Positions 8,095 to 15,886 are shown, numbered from the stretch's first letter. The stretch: DNA of 64,000 nt from Salinarchaeum laminariae (GCF_023204835.1 NZ_CP096270.1:1-64000), one strand, 5' to 3'. A program made the numbers and translations. The notes: a model not told the origin generated them from the sequence alone.

Positions 8095-9639
8095 TCAGAA
8101 ATCACCCAGGCGTCCCTGCGTGGTCTCACTGGCCGATTCGCTGCCAGCACGCTCGGCTGGCGACGCTCCGGCGGTCCGATCGGCAGCGTCGATCGCGTCG
8201 TAGACGAACGCGAGTGCGCGCACGTCTGCTTCGCAGTAGGCCTCAAGCGTCTGCCAGTCCGGTTCGTTCTCTGGAATGGGATCGGCCATCCACTCGCGGT
8301 AGATCCGCGCGACTTCGGCGCCGTCGAGCGGAGTGGCGTCGACCGACGCAGCGCTGTCGTCGCCGATATCGGCCCCAGCGGAGGCGGCATCGGCTCCCGT
8401 GAACCCGAGCGCGCTTGCGACGGTCTCCAGCCCGTTCGTCCGACCGGGGAGCACCGCGTTCCCCTCTCGAACGGCCCACGTGTAGGGGTCGAACGTACGA
8501 CGCGCCGCCCAGAACTCCCCGTGCTCCGGGCAGTGGCGCTCGATCTGCTCGGTGAGCACCGGGACGTCGAAGGAGTCGCCGTTGTAGGCGACGATCGGGC
8601 GGTCGGCGGCGGCGCTCTCGAGCCAGGTACAGAAGGCCGCGAGTGCAGCGCCGGGTTCGTTGGGCTCGCGAACGAGGAACGATCGGTAGCGCTCGCCCGG
8701 TGACGCCTCCCGATCGAGGACGCCGATCAGCCAGACGATCGACGGCGAGAGCCCGTCGGTCTCGATGTCGACGAAGATCGGTTCAGGCCGTGGAAGCGAC
8801 TCGTCGGTTCGTCGACGGACCGTGCCAGCGTCGAATGCGCGGGCGCGCTCGACGAGACGCGGCGCGGTCGAGCGAGCGATCCCGTCGAGGTCGGCGATCG
8901 TCGCAATGGGAGCGTTCGCGAGGCCGTCCCGGGTTGCGTATCCCGCGTCCCGGAGCGTTCGTGCACGTTGCTCGCCGATCCCGTCAATCGCGCGGAGGCC
9001 GAGCGAATCCCGGCGGTACTGCGTCGTTGCGACCGTGCCGTCGGGGCCCAGCGCGAGGCTTGCGACGGCGGATTCGCCATCCGTCGCTCCGCCCGATCGC
9101 GCTCCGTCGATCCCCCCGGGTGCGGTCCCGCGCACGGTGAGTCCGTCCCAGTCACCGTGGTAGCCAGCCGGCAGTCCAGTCGAGAGATGGGTCTGGGAAT
9201 CGGGAAGCGAATGGTCGCGAGAAGGATTGTCGGTGGCGAGCGCGTCGCGGTACGCCGAAAGGCCCTGTCGGACTGTCCTGAGTTCCGTGGGGCGGACCGA
9301 GAGGTCGAGCAGATCGGAGAGGACGTAGGTTTCAGTCGCGGGATCGAGATCGCCGTCGGCCATGTCGCCCAGAGCGGATAGAGCCGAGAGCGACGGAACG
9401 AGAACGACCTCGACGTCACCGAACACGTGGCGTTGCGGGCAATCTGTATCGGTCCCGGCGTCGGGCGTCAGAATCGGGCGGTCGAGATCCGAGAGCGTGG
9501 ATCGGAGTCGGACCCGCGCCGGCGGCGCCGTCGCGACGATGGCGTGAGGATCGGCCGCGTCGAGCGCGTCCTGGAGCTGCTCGGCGGAGAGCGCGGAGAG
9601 GGCATCCGAATCGACGACGGCGAGCCGGCCGGGCTGCAT
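8095..9639 (-). CDS. mrfB: MrfB-type DEDD exonuclease with helix-hairpin-helix domain
   Basis: A 514-residue protein and first gene of the repair operon. The N-terminal 200 residues are poorly conserved. Residues 215-270 look like helix-hairpin-helix motifs (IDGIGEQRARTLRDAGY, then IADLDGIARSTAPRL). Residues 287-490 form an RNase H-like DnaQ-type 3'-5' exonuclease: FVDIETDG (Asp291, Glu293), AYNGDSFDVPVL, and YCEADVRAL with Tyr four residues before the last Asp, as in the DEDDy class. The pairing with the adjacent DUF1998 helicase mirrors yprB-yprA (mrfB-mrfA) of Bacillus, where the nuclease and helicase act together in mitomycin lesion repair. The symbol is by homology. Confidence 0.87.
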   Translation of the reverse strand: MQPGRLAVVDSDALSALSAEQLQDALDAADPHAIVATAPPARVRLRSTLSDLDRPILTPDAGTDTDCPQRHVFGDVEVVLVPSLSALSALGDMADGDLDPATETYVLSDLLDLSVRPTELRTVRQGLSAYRDALATDNPSRDHSLPDSQTHLSTGLPAGYHGDWDGLTVRGTAPGGIDGARSGGATDGESAVASLALGPDGTVATTQYRRDSLGLRAIDGIGEQRARTLRDAGYATRDGLANAPIATIADLDGIARSTAPRLVERARAFDAGTVRRRTDESLPRPEPIFVDIETDGLSPSIVWLIGVLDREASPGERYRSFLVREPNEPGAALAAFCTWLESAAADRPIVAYNGDSFDVPVLTEQIERHCPEHGEFWAARRTFDPYTWAVREGNAVLPGRTNGLETVASALGFTGADAASAGADIGDDSAASVDATPLDGAEVARIYREWMADPIPENEPDWQTLEAYCEADVRALAFVYDAIDAADRTAGASPAERAGSESASETTQGRLGDF

Positions 9640-9797
9640 CTACTGGCATCCGATGGGCTCGGTGGGGAAAAGTGGCTCGTGGGCGCCGTTCCGGCACAGA
9701 GTTCCCGGGTTCCGGGCATCCGCAGAGTTCCGGCACAGTCGCGCACTCGATCTCCGACGACCACGCGCTTTTGGCCCCGGGACGTCTACGCGAGTGT

Positions 9798-10205
9798 ATG
9801 TCCGAATCCGCTCCCGACGAACTTCCCCAGACCGACGCCGAGTGGCGCGAGGCCCTCTCGGAGGAGGCCTACCACGTCCTGCGCGAGGCCGGCACCGAAC
9901 CCGCCGGCTCCGGCGTCTACGACGACCACTGGGAGGACGGCACGTACCGGTGTGCGGGCTGTGACGTTGCCCTCTTCGACAGCGAAGCCAAGTACGACCA
10001 CCACTGCGGCTGGCCGAGCTTCTACGAGCCAATCGCCGACGACCGCGTCGAGTACCGCGAGGACACCAGCCACGGGATGGTCCGCACCGAAGTCGTCTGC
10101 GCGACCTGCGAGGGACATCTCGGTCACGTCTTCGAGGACGGGCCGGAGCCAACGGGCGAGCGATTCTGCATCAACTCCGTCTCGCTGGAGTTCGAGAGCG
10201 AATAG
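9798..10205 (+). CDS. msrB: Peptide-methionine (R)-S-oxide reductase MsrB
   Basis: A 135-residue enzyme that reduces methionine-R-sulfoxide in proteins. The catalytic Cys124 lies in RFCINSVSL. The structural zinc is held by the pairs Cys52/Cys55 (CAGC) and Cys101/Cys104 (CATC). Cys70 in HCGWPSFYEP is a candidate resolving cysteine. Length and motif order are those of a complete single-domain MsrB; no MsrA domain is fused and no msrA gene is seen nearby. The start is ATG 9798, which removes an unrelated upstream extension. The gene is monocistronic and divergent from the repair operon. Confidence 0.95.
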   Translation: MSESAPDELPQTDAEWREALSEEAYHVLREAGTEPAGSGVYDDHWEDGTYRCAGCDVALFDSEAKYDHHCGWPSFYEPIADDRVEYREDTSHGMVRTEVVCATCEGHLGHVFEDGPEPTGERFCINSVSLEFESE

Positions 10206-10657
10206 GACGGAACGACACTGTTGGGATCGTTTTTGGGTCATGTACTTGACAGCGACAGCAGTCCGCTTGGAAGCCCCCGAGCGCTCCGGTTCCGTCGGAG
10301 CACGCTCCGACGACGTCACCCTCGCTTCGCTCGCGTGACTCGCGCGGCTCGCTGCGCTCCTCACTCGCTTCGCTCGTTGCGGTGGTTGCTTCGCCGTGCT
10401 TCCCGGAGTGCTCGGCCCCTTCCAGTTCCGGAAGAGCAAGCTCATCCGACCTTCGCAGGATCAAAGATCCTGCTCAGTCCCACCCGGTAGGTTCGTCGGG
10501 TGGCCTGAGCCCCGGTGGACAGTGTCGAGGAGCGTCGGGGCGTGGGGAATCGGTCATTTGCGAGGGATTCCGAGGCCAGCAGTTCGTCCCTCGATACCGG
10601 CCTCACCGACCGGGTGGATACGACCGAACTATAGTCGCCGACCAGAAACGCGAGGGC
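10206..10657 (+). other. Non-coding spacer with low-complexity inverted repeats
   Basis: I find no gene in these 452 bases. The left half is low-complexity sequence of the TCGCTTCGCTCG type that is common in haloarchaeal spacers and can fold on itself. The middle holds the hairpin element at 10446-10481, followed by a second inverted repeat (CCACCCG ... CGGGTGG, about 10481-10504). The last 60 bases before the SMP-30 gene include ACTATAGTCG near 10627, about 30 bp upstream of that ATG, a plausible TATA element. Confidence 0.6.
10446..10481 (+). repeat. Dispersed hairpin element, copy 1
   Basis: The sequence is CCGACCTTC, then an 8-bp stem GCAGGATC, loop AAA, stem GATCCTGC, then TCAGTCCC. The same flanks surround a different but also perfectly paired stem (GCAGAAGC / GCTTCTGC) in three copies near tRNA-Gly at 44.45-44.95 kb. 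The stem changes are compensatory. Confidence 0.8.
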
Positions 10658-11524
10658 ATGGAACCCGAACGCGTCGTCGACTCACACAGCCTCACCGGCG
10701 AGGGACCGATCTGGCACCCCGACGAGAACGTGCTCTACTGGCTCGACGTTCCCGACGGGGAGCTGTTCCGCTACGATCCCGACACCGGAGAGAACGAGCT
10801 CGTCTACGACGATCCGGACGCCATCGGCGGCTACACGATCCAGCCCGATGGCTCGCTCTTGCTCTTCGAGGACCGTGGCCGGGTCGAACAGTTCGACGAC
10901 GGGGACATCGAGGTCGTGATCGAGGAGATTCCGGCGGAGACGGAGACGCGGTTCAACGACGTGATCGCCGATCCGGAGGGGCGCGTGTTCGCGGGGACGA
11001 TGCCCACCGAGGAGCGTGGCGGCAACCTCTATCGCCTCGACACCGACGGCGAGATCGAGCGGCTCGTCGAGGATCTCGCAATTCCCAACGGGATGGGGTT
11101 CACGCCCGATCGCGAGCGGATGTACTTCGCGGAGTCCGACGCACGGCTCGTCCACCAGTTCGACTACGACCGCGACACTGGCGACCTCACCGAGCTCGAC
11201 CCCTTCCTCGAGGTCGACGGCCCCGAGGTCCCCGACGGCCTCACTGTCGACGGCGAGGGGGACGTCTGGATCGCGTTCTGGGACGGCAACCGCGTCGCTC
11301 GGTACGATCCCGACGGCGTCGAGCAGGAACGCGTCGAGTTCCCCGCGAAGAAGGTCTCCTGCATCACGTTCGGCGGCGAGAACAACGAAGACGCCTACGT
11401 GACGACGGCGCTCGGCGAGGGCGACACCGGCCGCGACGTCGAGGGCGACGGCGCAGGCTCGCTGTTCCGCTTCGATCCCGGCGTCGAAGGAGAAACGGAG
11501 TTCCGCTCGCGAATCGAGCTGTAG
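10658..11524 (+). CDS. SMP-30/gluconolactonase/LRE family protein
   Basis: A 288-residue six-bladed beta-propeller of the SMP-30 (regucalcin/gluconolactonase) family. The motifs are GEGPIWHPDENVLYWLD at the N terminus with the metal-binding Glu, RFNDVIADPEGRVFAGTM, IPNGMGFTPD and VPDGLTVDGEGDVWIAFW with the conserved Asp and Asn ligands. These enzymes hydrolyse sugar lactones with a divalent metal. ATG 10658 is chosen because it begins exactly at the family N terminus; upstream sequence in the same frame is low complexity. It would act in the cytoplasm on gluconolactone-like products, but it is not next to other sugar genes here. Confidence 0.88.
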   Translation: MEPERVVDSHSLTGEGPIWHPDENVLYWLDVPDGELFRYDPDTGENELVYDDPDAIGGYTIQPDGSLLLFEDRGRVEQFDDGDIEVVIEEIPAETETRFNDVIADPEGRVFAGTMPTEERGGNLYRLDTDGEIERLVEDLAIPNGMGFTPDRERMYFAESDARLVHQFDYDRDTGDLTELDPFLEVDGPEVPDGLTVDGEGDVWIAFWDGNRVARYDPDGVEQERVEFPAKKVSCITFGGENNEDAYVTTALGEGDTGRDVEGDGAGSLFRFDPGVEGETEFRSRIEL

Positions 11525-11590
11525 CGATCGATCGCCGCCCCGTTCCTCGACGGTCGAATCGGTCCCTCTCCACCGACAGAGAATCCTCGC

Positions 11591-12271
11591 CTAGGACCCG
11601 TCGGCAATCGTGACGTCCTGGACGACCGTCCCGTCCTGGTCGTAGTAGATCAGTTGCTGGTAGCTCTCGTCCTCGTCGAAGACGAACTCGATACGGCTGT
11701 ACTCCAGGTCCTGACCAGACAGCTCGTACGATGCGCGGCAGAGCGTCGTGCCATCGCGTTCGAACTGCTCTTCGACGACGAACGTCATCCCTGTGCCAGC
11801 CTCGGCGTCCGAGGTGGACGTGGTCTGCCCCACGGGACACCAATCGGCCGCGTCGCCGGCGGCCGAGTCACCGTCGGTCCCGTCTATGGTGCCGTCAGTC
11901 GAACCGTCGTCGCCTCCGGTCGAGCTGCCGAAGTTCAGTCGCCGAACCTCGTTGCCGTCGACGTCGTAGTAGATGAACTCGACGTGCTCCTGGGCCTCGT
12001 TGAAGAAGACATCGACCGTTGCGTACGGGGAGTCGGTGTCCTCGAATGCGTACGAAACCCGGCAGACTTCACGCCCGTCGCGCTCGACGGTTCCCTGGCT
12101 CTGGACGGTCATGGAGCCGTCGACCTGCTGGCCAGCAACCGTCTGAAACGCACCGGTCGTACACCAGTCGGCGGTGCCCGAGCCGCCACCGTCACCGCCG
12201 CCGCTGCCGGTACAGCCGGCCGCGATCGCGAGCAAGACGACGGTTCCGACGAGCAGCCACTGGCGGTGCAT
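11591..12271 (-). CDS. Lipoprotein with two copies of a Cys-containing repeat domain
   Basis: A 226-residue exported protein. A hydrophobic signal ends in AIAAGC (Cys20), a Sec-type lipobox. Two copies of one domain of about 80 residues follow, separated by a Gly/Asp/Thr linker. Each starts ADWC, has an ERDG...CR(V/A)SY core with a second Cys, and ends in IYYD(V/Q)DG. The two Cys of each copy probably form a disulfide outside the cell. I do not recognise the domain; such lipoproteins are common in haloarchaea. It is convergent with the SMP-30 gene. Confidence 0.82.
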   Translation of the reverse strand: MHRQWLLVGTVVLLAIAAGCTGSGGGDGGGSGTADWCTTGAFQTVAGQQVDGSMTVQSQGTVERDGREVCRVSYAFEDTDSPYATVDVFFNEAQEHVEFIYYDVDGNEVRRLNFGSSTGGDDGSTDGTIDGTDGDSAAGDAADWCPVGQTTSTSDAEAGTGMTFVVEEQFERDGTTLCRASYELSGQDLEYSRIEFVFDEDESYQQLIYYDQDGTVVQDVTIADGS

Positions 12272-12367
12272 GCGACGGAGACGACGGATGAGAAGATAAA
12301 CTAGCAGGCGACGTACGTCGGTCTGCGCTCAGACAGACACATACTCACACACTCACTCATCCGACGA

Positions 12368-12925
12368 TCAGGGAAGTTTCTCGATCGCGGCCGCCAGTGC
12401 AGCCTCCGAGTCCCAGCGAAACACCCGGCCGTCGCGGTCCAGCACGTCGACGAACTGCGCCGGGAGCGCGTCGAAGTGGTCGTGCTCGTCGGCCTCCGTC
12501 GGATACCCTCGTTTCAGCACGTGGACCTTCGGTCGGTAGTTCGGGCCGGAGACGACGCCGAACTCCCACTCGTGGCTCCCGTCGGTGTCCTCGAGCACGG
12601 GGACGATGACGTCCGCGCGGTCGGCGAGAATGCGAAACTTCGTCGGCCAGAACTCCCAGGCCTCGGGCACGTCCTTCATCAGGTAAGCGAAGGCGCCGTC
12701 GCGGTCGTCGAGCCGGGCTTTGATTGCCTCGAGGCGGCGCTCCTTCTCGCCGTCGTCGTAGCGTCCGAGGAGGAAGTAGGCCGTCTCGGCCTGGACGATC
12801 CCCTGGAAGACGTCGCCGAAGACGGCGCGCTTGATGGCCTGATACTCCTCGGGCGTGAGCGTCTCCGTCGCGGAGAGCTCTCTCGTCTCGTCGAAGACGC
12901 TCGCGAGCTCCGAATCCTCGGCCAT
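12368..12925 (-). CDS. Conserved haloarchaeal protein, unknown function
   Basis: A 185-residue acidic cytoplasmic protein, start ATG 12925. The first 80 residues are helical and charged. The middle reads FRILADRADVIVPVLEDTDGSHEWEFGVVSG, which resembles the strand-loop pattern of nucleoside deoxyribosyltransferase or TIR-like folds (a strand ending in hydrophobic residues, then an acidic residue in EWEFG). That likeness is weak and is only a suggestion. The C terminus holds DALPAQFVDVLDRDGRVFRW. It has no signal or membrane span. It is divergent from the winged-helix regulator at 13085. Confidence 0.72.
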   Translation of the reverse strand: MAEDSELASVFDETRELSATETLTPEEYQAIKRAVFGDVFQGIVQAETAYFLLGRYDDGEKERRLEAIKARLDDRDGAFAYLMKDVPEAWEFWPTKFRILADRADVIVPVLEDTDGSHEWEFGVVSGPNYRPKVHVLKRGYPTEADEHDHFDALPAQFVDVLDRDGRVFRWDSEAALAAAIEKLP

Positions 12926-13084
12926 CGTATCGTGGGCACTGGGAGGCCATCGGTAATAATACCGCCGCGTCTGGCTCGGCGATCAGCGTTCACACATCGG
13001 ATCATCACTATCAGAACCAGCTCGTTCGTGACCGTAACGGTTGATACCCACACAGTTATTGTGCGCCGGTCCGTTGAAACACGT

Positions 13085-13504
13085 ATGGCAGCGATCGATC
13101 CCGGCGCAGACGACCCAGCAGACGGGTTCGACACCTGGAGAGCGATGCAGGTGATCACCCAGGAGACCCGCGCGAGTATCGTCGCCGACGTCGTCGGACA
13201 CCCGGAAGGCATGCCTTCCGTGCCCGAGCTCGACTACGTCAACCCAGACGTCCACCGCAGCGCGATCAGCGAGCACCTCGACAAGCTTCAGGAGGCCGGT
13301 ATCGTCGCGAAAAGCGAGATTCCAGTCGGCGAGCGCTCGCGCGACCTCCCCTACGTCTTTTACTACGTAACTGAGGACGCGCGGGCGTTCTTCGATCAGA
13401 ACGGCATCTTCGACCCGGATACCTGGAGCGATCAGTACGCGAAGATCGAGAAGACCGATGCGATCCGGCGGGTCGAGGAGATGCAACGGCCCGATCGAAA
13501 GTAA
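13085..13504 (+). CDS. Winged helix-turn-helix transcriptional regulator
   Basis: A 139-residue DNA-binding protein of the ArsR-like winged-helix group common in haloarchaea. The recognition region is VHRSAISEHLDKLQEAGIVAKSEIPVGERSRDLPYVFYYVTEDAR, with a typical HTH and a wing. The N terminus has a helix TWRAMQVITQETRASIVADVV. No ligand domain follows; the C-terminal tail is charged. The start is ATG 13085, with TTATTGTG about 35 bp upstream as a possible TATA. The target is unknown; the flanking genes are a hypothetical protein and a sensor kinase. Confidence 0.85.
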   Translation: MAAIDPGADDPADGFDTWRAMQVITQETRASIVADVVGHPEGMPSVPELDYVNPDVHRSAISEHLDKLQEAGIVAKSEIPVGERSRDLPYVFYYVTEDARAFFDQNGIFDPDTWSDQYAKIEKTDAIRRVEEMQRPDRK

Positions 13505-13640
13505 GCGGCCGTCGGCGACTCCTCTGGGTCGTCTCGGTTTTGCTCGTCGGTGCCGGCCCCCGATACTGTGATGGGGTCCCTCGACGGCCCTGGCGCGCTG
13601 GCGAGAGTCGGGGATCGTCGCAGTGGTGGAGCCGCCCAGC

Positions 13641-13652
13641 AAATCTTTACGT
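13641..13652 (+). promoter_or_regulatory. TATA element of the PAS sensor kinase gene
   Basis: AAATCTTTACGT sits about 30 bp before ATG 13681, the spacing expected for a leaderless transcript. Confidence 0.55.
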
Positions 13653-13680
13653 ACTTCTTCCCTATTCCCACCGCTAGCAA

Positions 13681-14730
13681 ATGGATGGAACCGGAGCAGA
13701 CGTTCAGTCTGAGGAATTCTACCAGACGCTCGTCGAAAACGCTGCAGAGGGGATGCTCACCATCGACGAGAATAGTGATATCGTCTACGCGAATCCGGCC
13801 GTCGAAAACATTCTCGGCTACTCACAGGAAGAGTTGATCGGGAGTTCCAAGATGAAGATCATCCCCGATCGGCTCCAGACCGCCCACGCCGCTGCCCTGG
13901 AGGCCTACGTCACGTCGGGTGACCGGAACATCGACTGGGACGGCATCGAACTCCCCGCGCTTCACAAAGACGGACACGAGGTGCCGACGCTGATCAGTCT
14001 GCGCGAACACGAGCACGACGGCGACCGGTATTTTACCGGGATCATCCGCGACATCACAGAACGTCGACGCCGCGAAGAGCAACTCCGCGACCAGAAGGAC
14101 CGCCTCGACGATTTCTCGGAGATTCTCACCCACGACATTCGGAATCCGCTCTCCGTCGCCCGTGGCCACGCCGAGCTCGCACAGGAAACACACGACGTCC
14201 CGGAGCTCGATCGAGTGGTCGAACCCCTGGAGCGCATCGACGAGCTCGTCGACGACGTGGCCGCGCTATCGAAGGACGGGCAAACGATCGGCAGCACGGA
14301 ACGAGTGGACCTCTCGGAGGTCGTCGCGGATGCGTGGCGGAACGTCGACACCGGAGGCGCCGACTACCACACGGATCCCGAAATCGGGACCGTAGAGGCC
14401 GACGAAAGCCGTTTGCATGGACTCTTCGAGAACCTCATTGGCAACGCCATCGAGCACGGCGGAGACGACGTTTCGATCCGCGTCGGTCGGCTCCCCGACG
14501 GTGACGGACTCTACCTCGAGGACGACGGCCCAGGGATTCAGGAGTCGATTCGCGACGACGTGTTCGAGTACGGTTACTCGACGAGCAGCGACGGCACCGG
14601 CTACGGCCTCTCGATCGTGAAGCAGATCGCCGACGGCCACGGCTGGGACGTCGCTATCACGGAGAGTGACGTCGGCGGAGCGCGCTTCGAGATCACCGGC
14701 ATCGATTTCGACACGGAGCAGCCCGACTGA
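13681..14730 (+). CDS. PAS-domain sensor histidine kinase
   Basis: A 349-residue soluble sensor kinase. A PAS domain (about 12-130) runs from FYQTLVENAAEGMLTID to the PAC motif GIIRDITERRRR. A short coil then leads to HisKA with the phosphorylated His in ILTHDIRNPLSVA, followed by an ATPase domain with N box LIGNAIEHGG, G1 box DDGPGI, F box and G2 box GTGYGLSIV. It has no membrane segment, so the signal is probably sensed in the cytoplasm. No receiver gene is adjacent. It is monocistronic and followed by the tRNA-Cys region. Confidence 0.93.
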   Translation: MDGTGADVQSEEFYQTLVENAAEGMLTIDENSDIVYANPAVENILGYSQEELIGSSKMKIIPDRLQTAHAAALEAYVTSGDRNIDWDGIELPALHKDGHEVPTLISLREHEHDGDRYFTGIIRDITERRRREEQLRDQKDRLDDFSEILTHDIRNPLSVARGHAELAQETHDVPELDRVVEPLERIDELVDDVAALSKDGQTIGSTERVDLSEVVADAWRNVDTGGADYHTDPEIGTVEADESRLHGLFENLIGNAIEHGGDDVSIRVGRLPDGDGLYLEDDGPGIQESIRDDVFEYGYSTSSDGTGYGLSIVKQIADGHGWDVAITESDVGGARFEITGIDFDTEQPD

Positions 14731-14815
14731 CCGTCTCGACCGTTACCGGCCAGCTCGTTCTGAAGATAGCCTCAGGTAGCGTTCCGCCGTTCGTATCCGG
14801 CAATGGCGTGCGCTC

Positions 14816-14970
14816 CTCACGTTCGTTCACCGGAGCAAGCCACGGCCCGGACTGTGAACCTCGCCGAGACGGTCCGGGCGTGTGGCTCGCTCCGCTCGCC
14901 ATTCCGGGCTGCGACTCGTCTGGTTCAAATCCTCTGGAGGCTTTTCCTCCTCACGTCCGTTCGTCAGAAA
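14816..14970 (+). repeat. tRNA-associated element with decayed copy of the tRNA-Cys 3' end
   Basis: Two things lie downstream of tRNA-Cys. First, 14816-14861 is a degenerate copy of the tRNA 3' end with its flank (CCTCACGTTCGTTC ... AGCCACGGCCCGGA ... GAACC), matching 14950-14992. Second, 14875-14940 (GACGGTCCGGGCGTGTGG ... CCGGGCTGCGACT ... GGTTCAAATCC) closely matches the reverse complement of 44600-44663 next to tRNA-Gly. In both places the element runs antisense to the tRNA, on its 3' side. Confidence 0.7.
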
Positions 14971-15046
14971 AGCCACGGCCCGGATTTGAACCGGGGATGG
15001 GCGGCTCTGCAGGCCGCTGCGTTCGGCCGGACTCTGCCACCGTGGC
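14971..15046 (-). tRNA. tRNA-Cys (anticodon GCA)
   Basis: A 76-base cloverleaf on the minus strand. The acceptor stem GCCACGG pairs with CCGTGGC, with discriminator U. The anticodon stem GCGGC/GCCGC encloses the loop CTGCAGA with anticodon GCA. The T stem CCCGG/CCGGG encloses TTCAAAT. No CCA is encoded and no intron is seen. Partial copies flank it on both sides: a decayed 3' end downstream and an exact 5' half upstream. Confidence 0.93.
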
Positions 15047-15128
15047 GCAGGTGGAAATCCGTGACTGGTCGGCTTATGCATTGCGATGAAAACCACGTGA
15101 GAGGATGGGCGGCTGTCGCACGCGAGCG
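15007..15128 (-). repeat. Direct repeat, copy 1: tRNA-Cys 5' half plus promoter
   Basis: 122 bases that recur 170 bp away at 15177-15298 with only a few changes. This copy holds the 5' half of the true tRNA-Cys gene, through the anticodon loop, and its upstream promoter. Confidence 0.9.
15071..15080 (-). promoter_or_regulatory. TATA element of tRNA-Cys
   Basis: On the minus strand this reads TGCATAAGCC, about 28 bp upstream of the tRNA 5' end at 15046. The same element is preserved in the second repeat copy at 15241-15250. Confidence 0.6.
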
Positions 15129-15176
15129 AAGCGAGGTGCGACGCTGTCGGGCGAGCGTCAGCGAGTCCGACACGAA

Positions 15177-15298
15177 CTGCAGGCCGCTGCGTTCGGCCGG
15201 ACTCTGCCACCGTGGCGGAGATCAAAATCCGTGGCTGGGCGGCTTATGCATTGCGATGAAAACCACGTGAGAGGATAGGCGGCTGTCGCACGCGAGCG
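15177..15298 (-). repeat. Direct repeat, copy 2: promoter with orphan tRNA-Cys 5' half
   Basis: The copy keeps the TATA element and the first 40 bases of tRNA-Cys unchanged up to the anticodon loop, then runs into unrelated sequence instead of the 3' half. It cannot make a normal tRNA. The 48 bases between the two copies are low-complexity inverted repeats. Confidence 0.88.
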
Positions 15299-15345
15299 CA
15301 GACGATCAGAAGAGAACTGGGACCGTCGAGGAAATGCTTCGGAAA

Positions 15346-15789
15346 CTACAATCCGGCACAAGGTCGTCGGGCATGGGCAGTCAGACGGCCGCCCAGATTG
15401 ATCACGAAAACAGCGCGGACGCAGTCAGCTCCTTCCTCTCGAACGTTGAGCGCACTCGGTGTCGTTCGGAGCCACACCTCCTCAGAATCGATCTTGAGCG
15501 CGAATTCGTACTCGGCGCGTTCATCGGGCCAATCTTCGAACATCTGGCCGGTGGGCTGGGAAGAGTTGTCGGTTCCGTCGATCGTCCGAGATCGGGCGAG
15601 AACGGTTCGATCATCGCGCTGCACTGCAATTTGATAGGAGCGCGTCGTCGATCGACGGTTCAACACGTCAACCGCGTCGAGTGTGACCGGTCGGGTACTG
15701 GAGTTTGAGTCGTCGACGAAGGAACAGCCACCGAGGCCGAGAGCGGCTGCGCTAGCCATGCTCGCGAGGAGGGAGCGACGGCAGGGCAT
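15346..15789 (-). CDS. Small lipoprotein, unknown function
   Basis: A 147-residue exported protein. The start at ATG 15789 gives a signal with twin arginines (PCRRSLLASMASAAALGLGGC, Cys at about 22) and a lipobox; the longer open frame upstream has no coding character. The mature part is short and polar. It includes VTLDAVDVLNRRSTTRSYQIAVQRDDR, a beta-rich pattern like small haloarchaeal lipoproteins with an immunoglobulin-like fold, which is a guess. The C terminus is rich in Arg and Ala, less acidic than its neighbours. It lies just upstream of the tRNA-Cys repeat region. Confidence 0.7.
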   Translation of the reverse strand: MPCRRSLLASMASAAALGLGGCSFVDDSNSSTRPVTLDAVDVLNRRSTTRSYQIAVQRDDRTVLARSRTIDGTDNSSQPTGQMFEDWPDERAEYEFALKIDSEEVWLRTTPSALNVREEGADCVRAVFVINLGGRLTAHARRPCAGL

Positions 15790-15886
15790 ACTCGGCGGCT
15801 CGAATGGCGCATACAAATGTGTGCCGGAAATTGCTATGCCCAGCCGCCGACTCGCTCGAAACCGTATTAGAACGATCTGTCCAAGA

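Noticed and set aside
10311-10400. Possible CRISPR-like or structured repeat in TCGCTTCGCTCG sequence
   Set aside because: Irregular low-complexity sequence with no regular spacers; widespread in haloarchaeal spacers.
14803-15361. Open frames across the tRNA-Cys region
   Set aside because: They read through a tRNA gene and its repeats; spurious.
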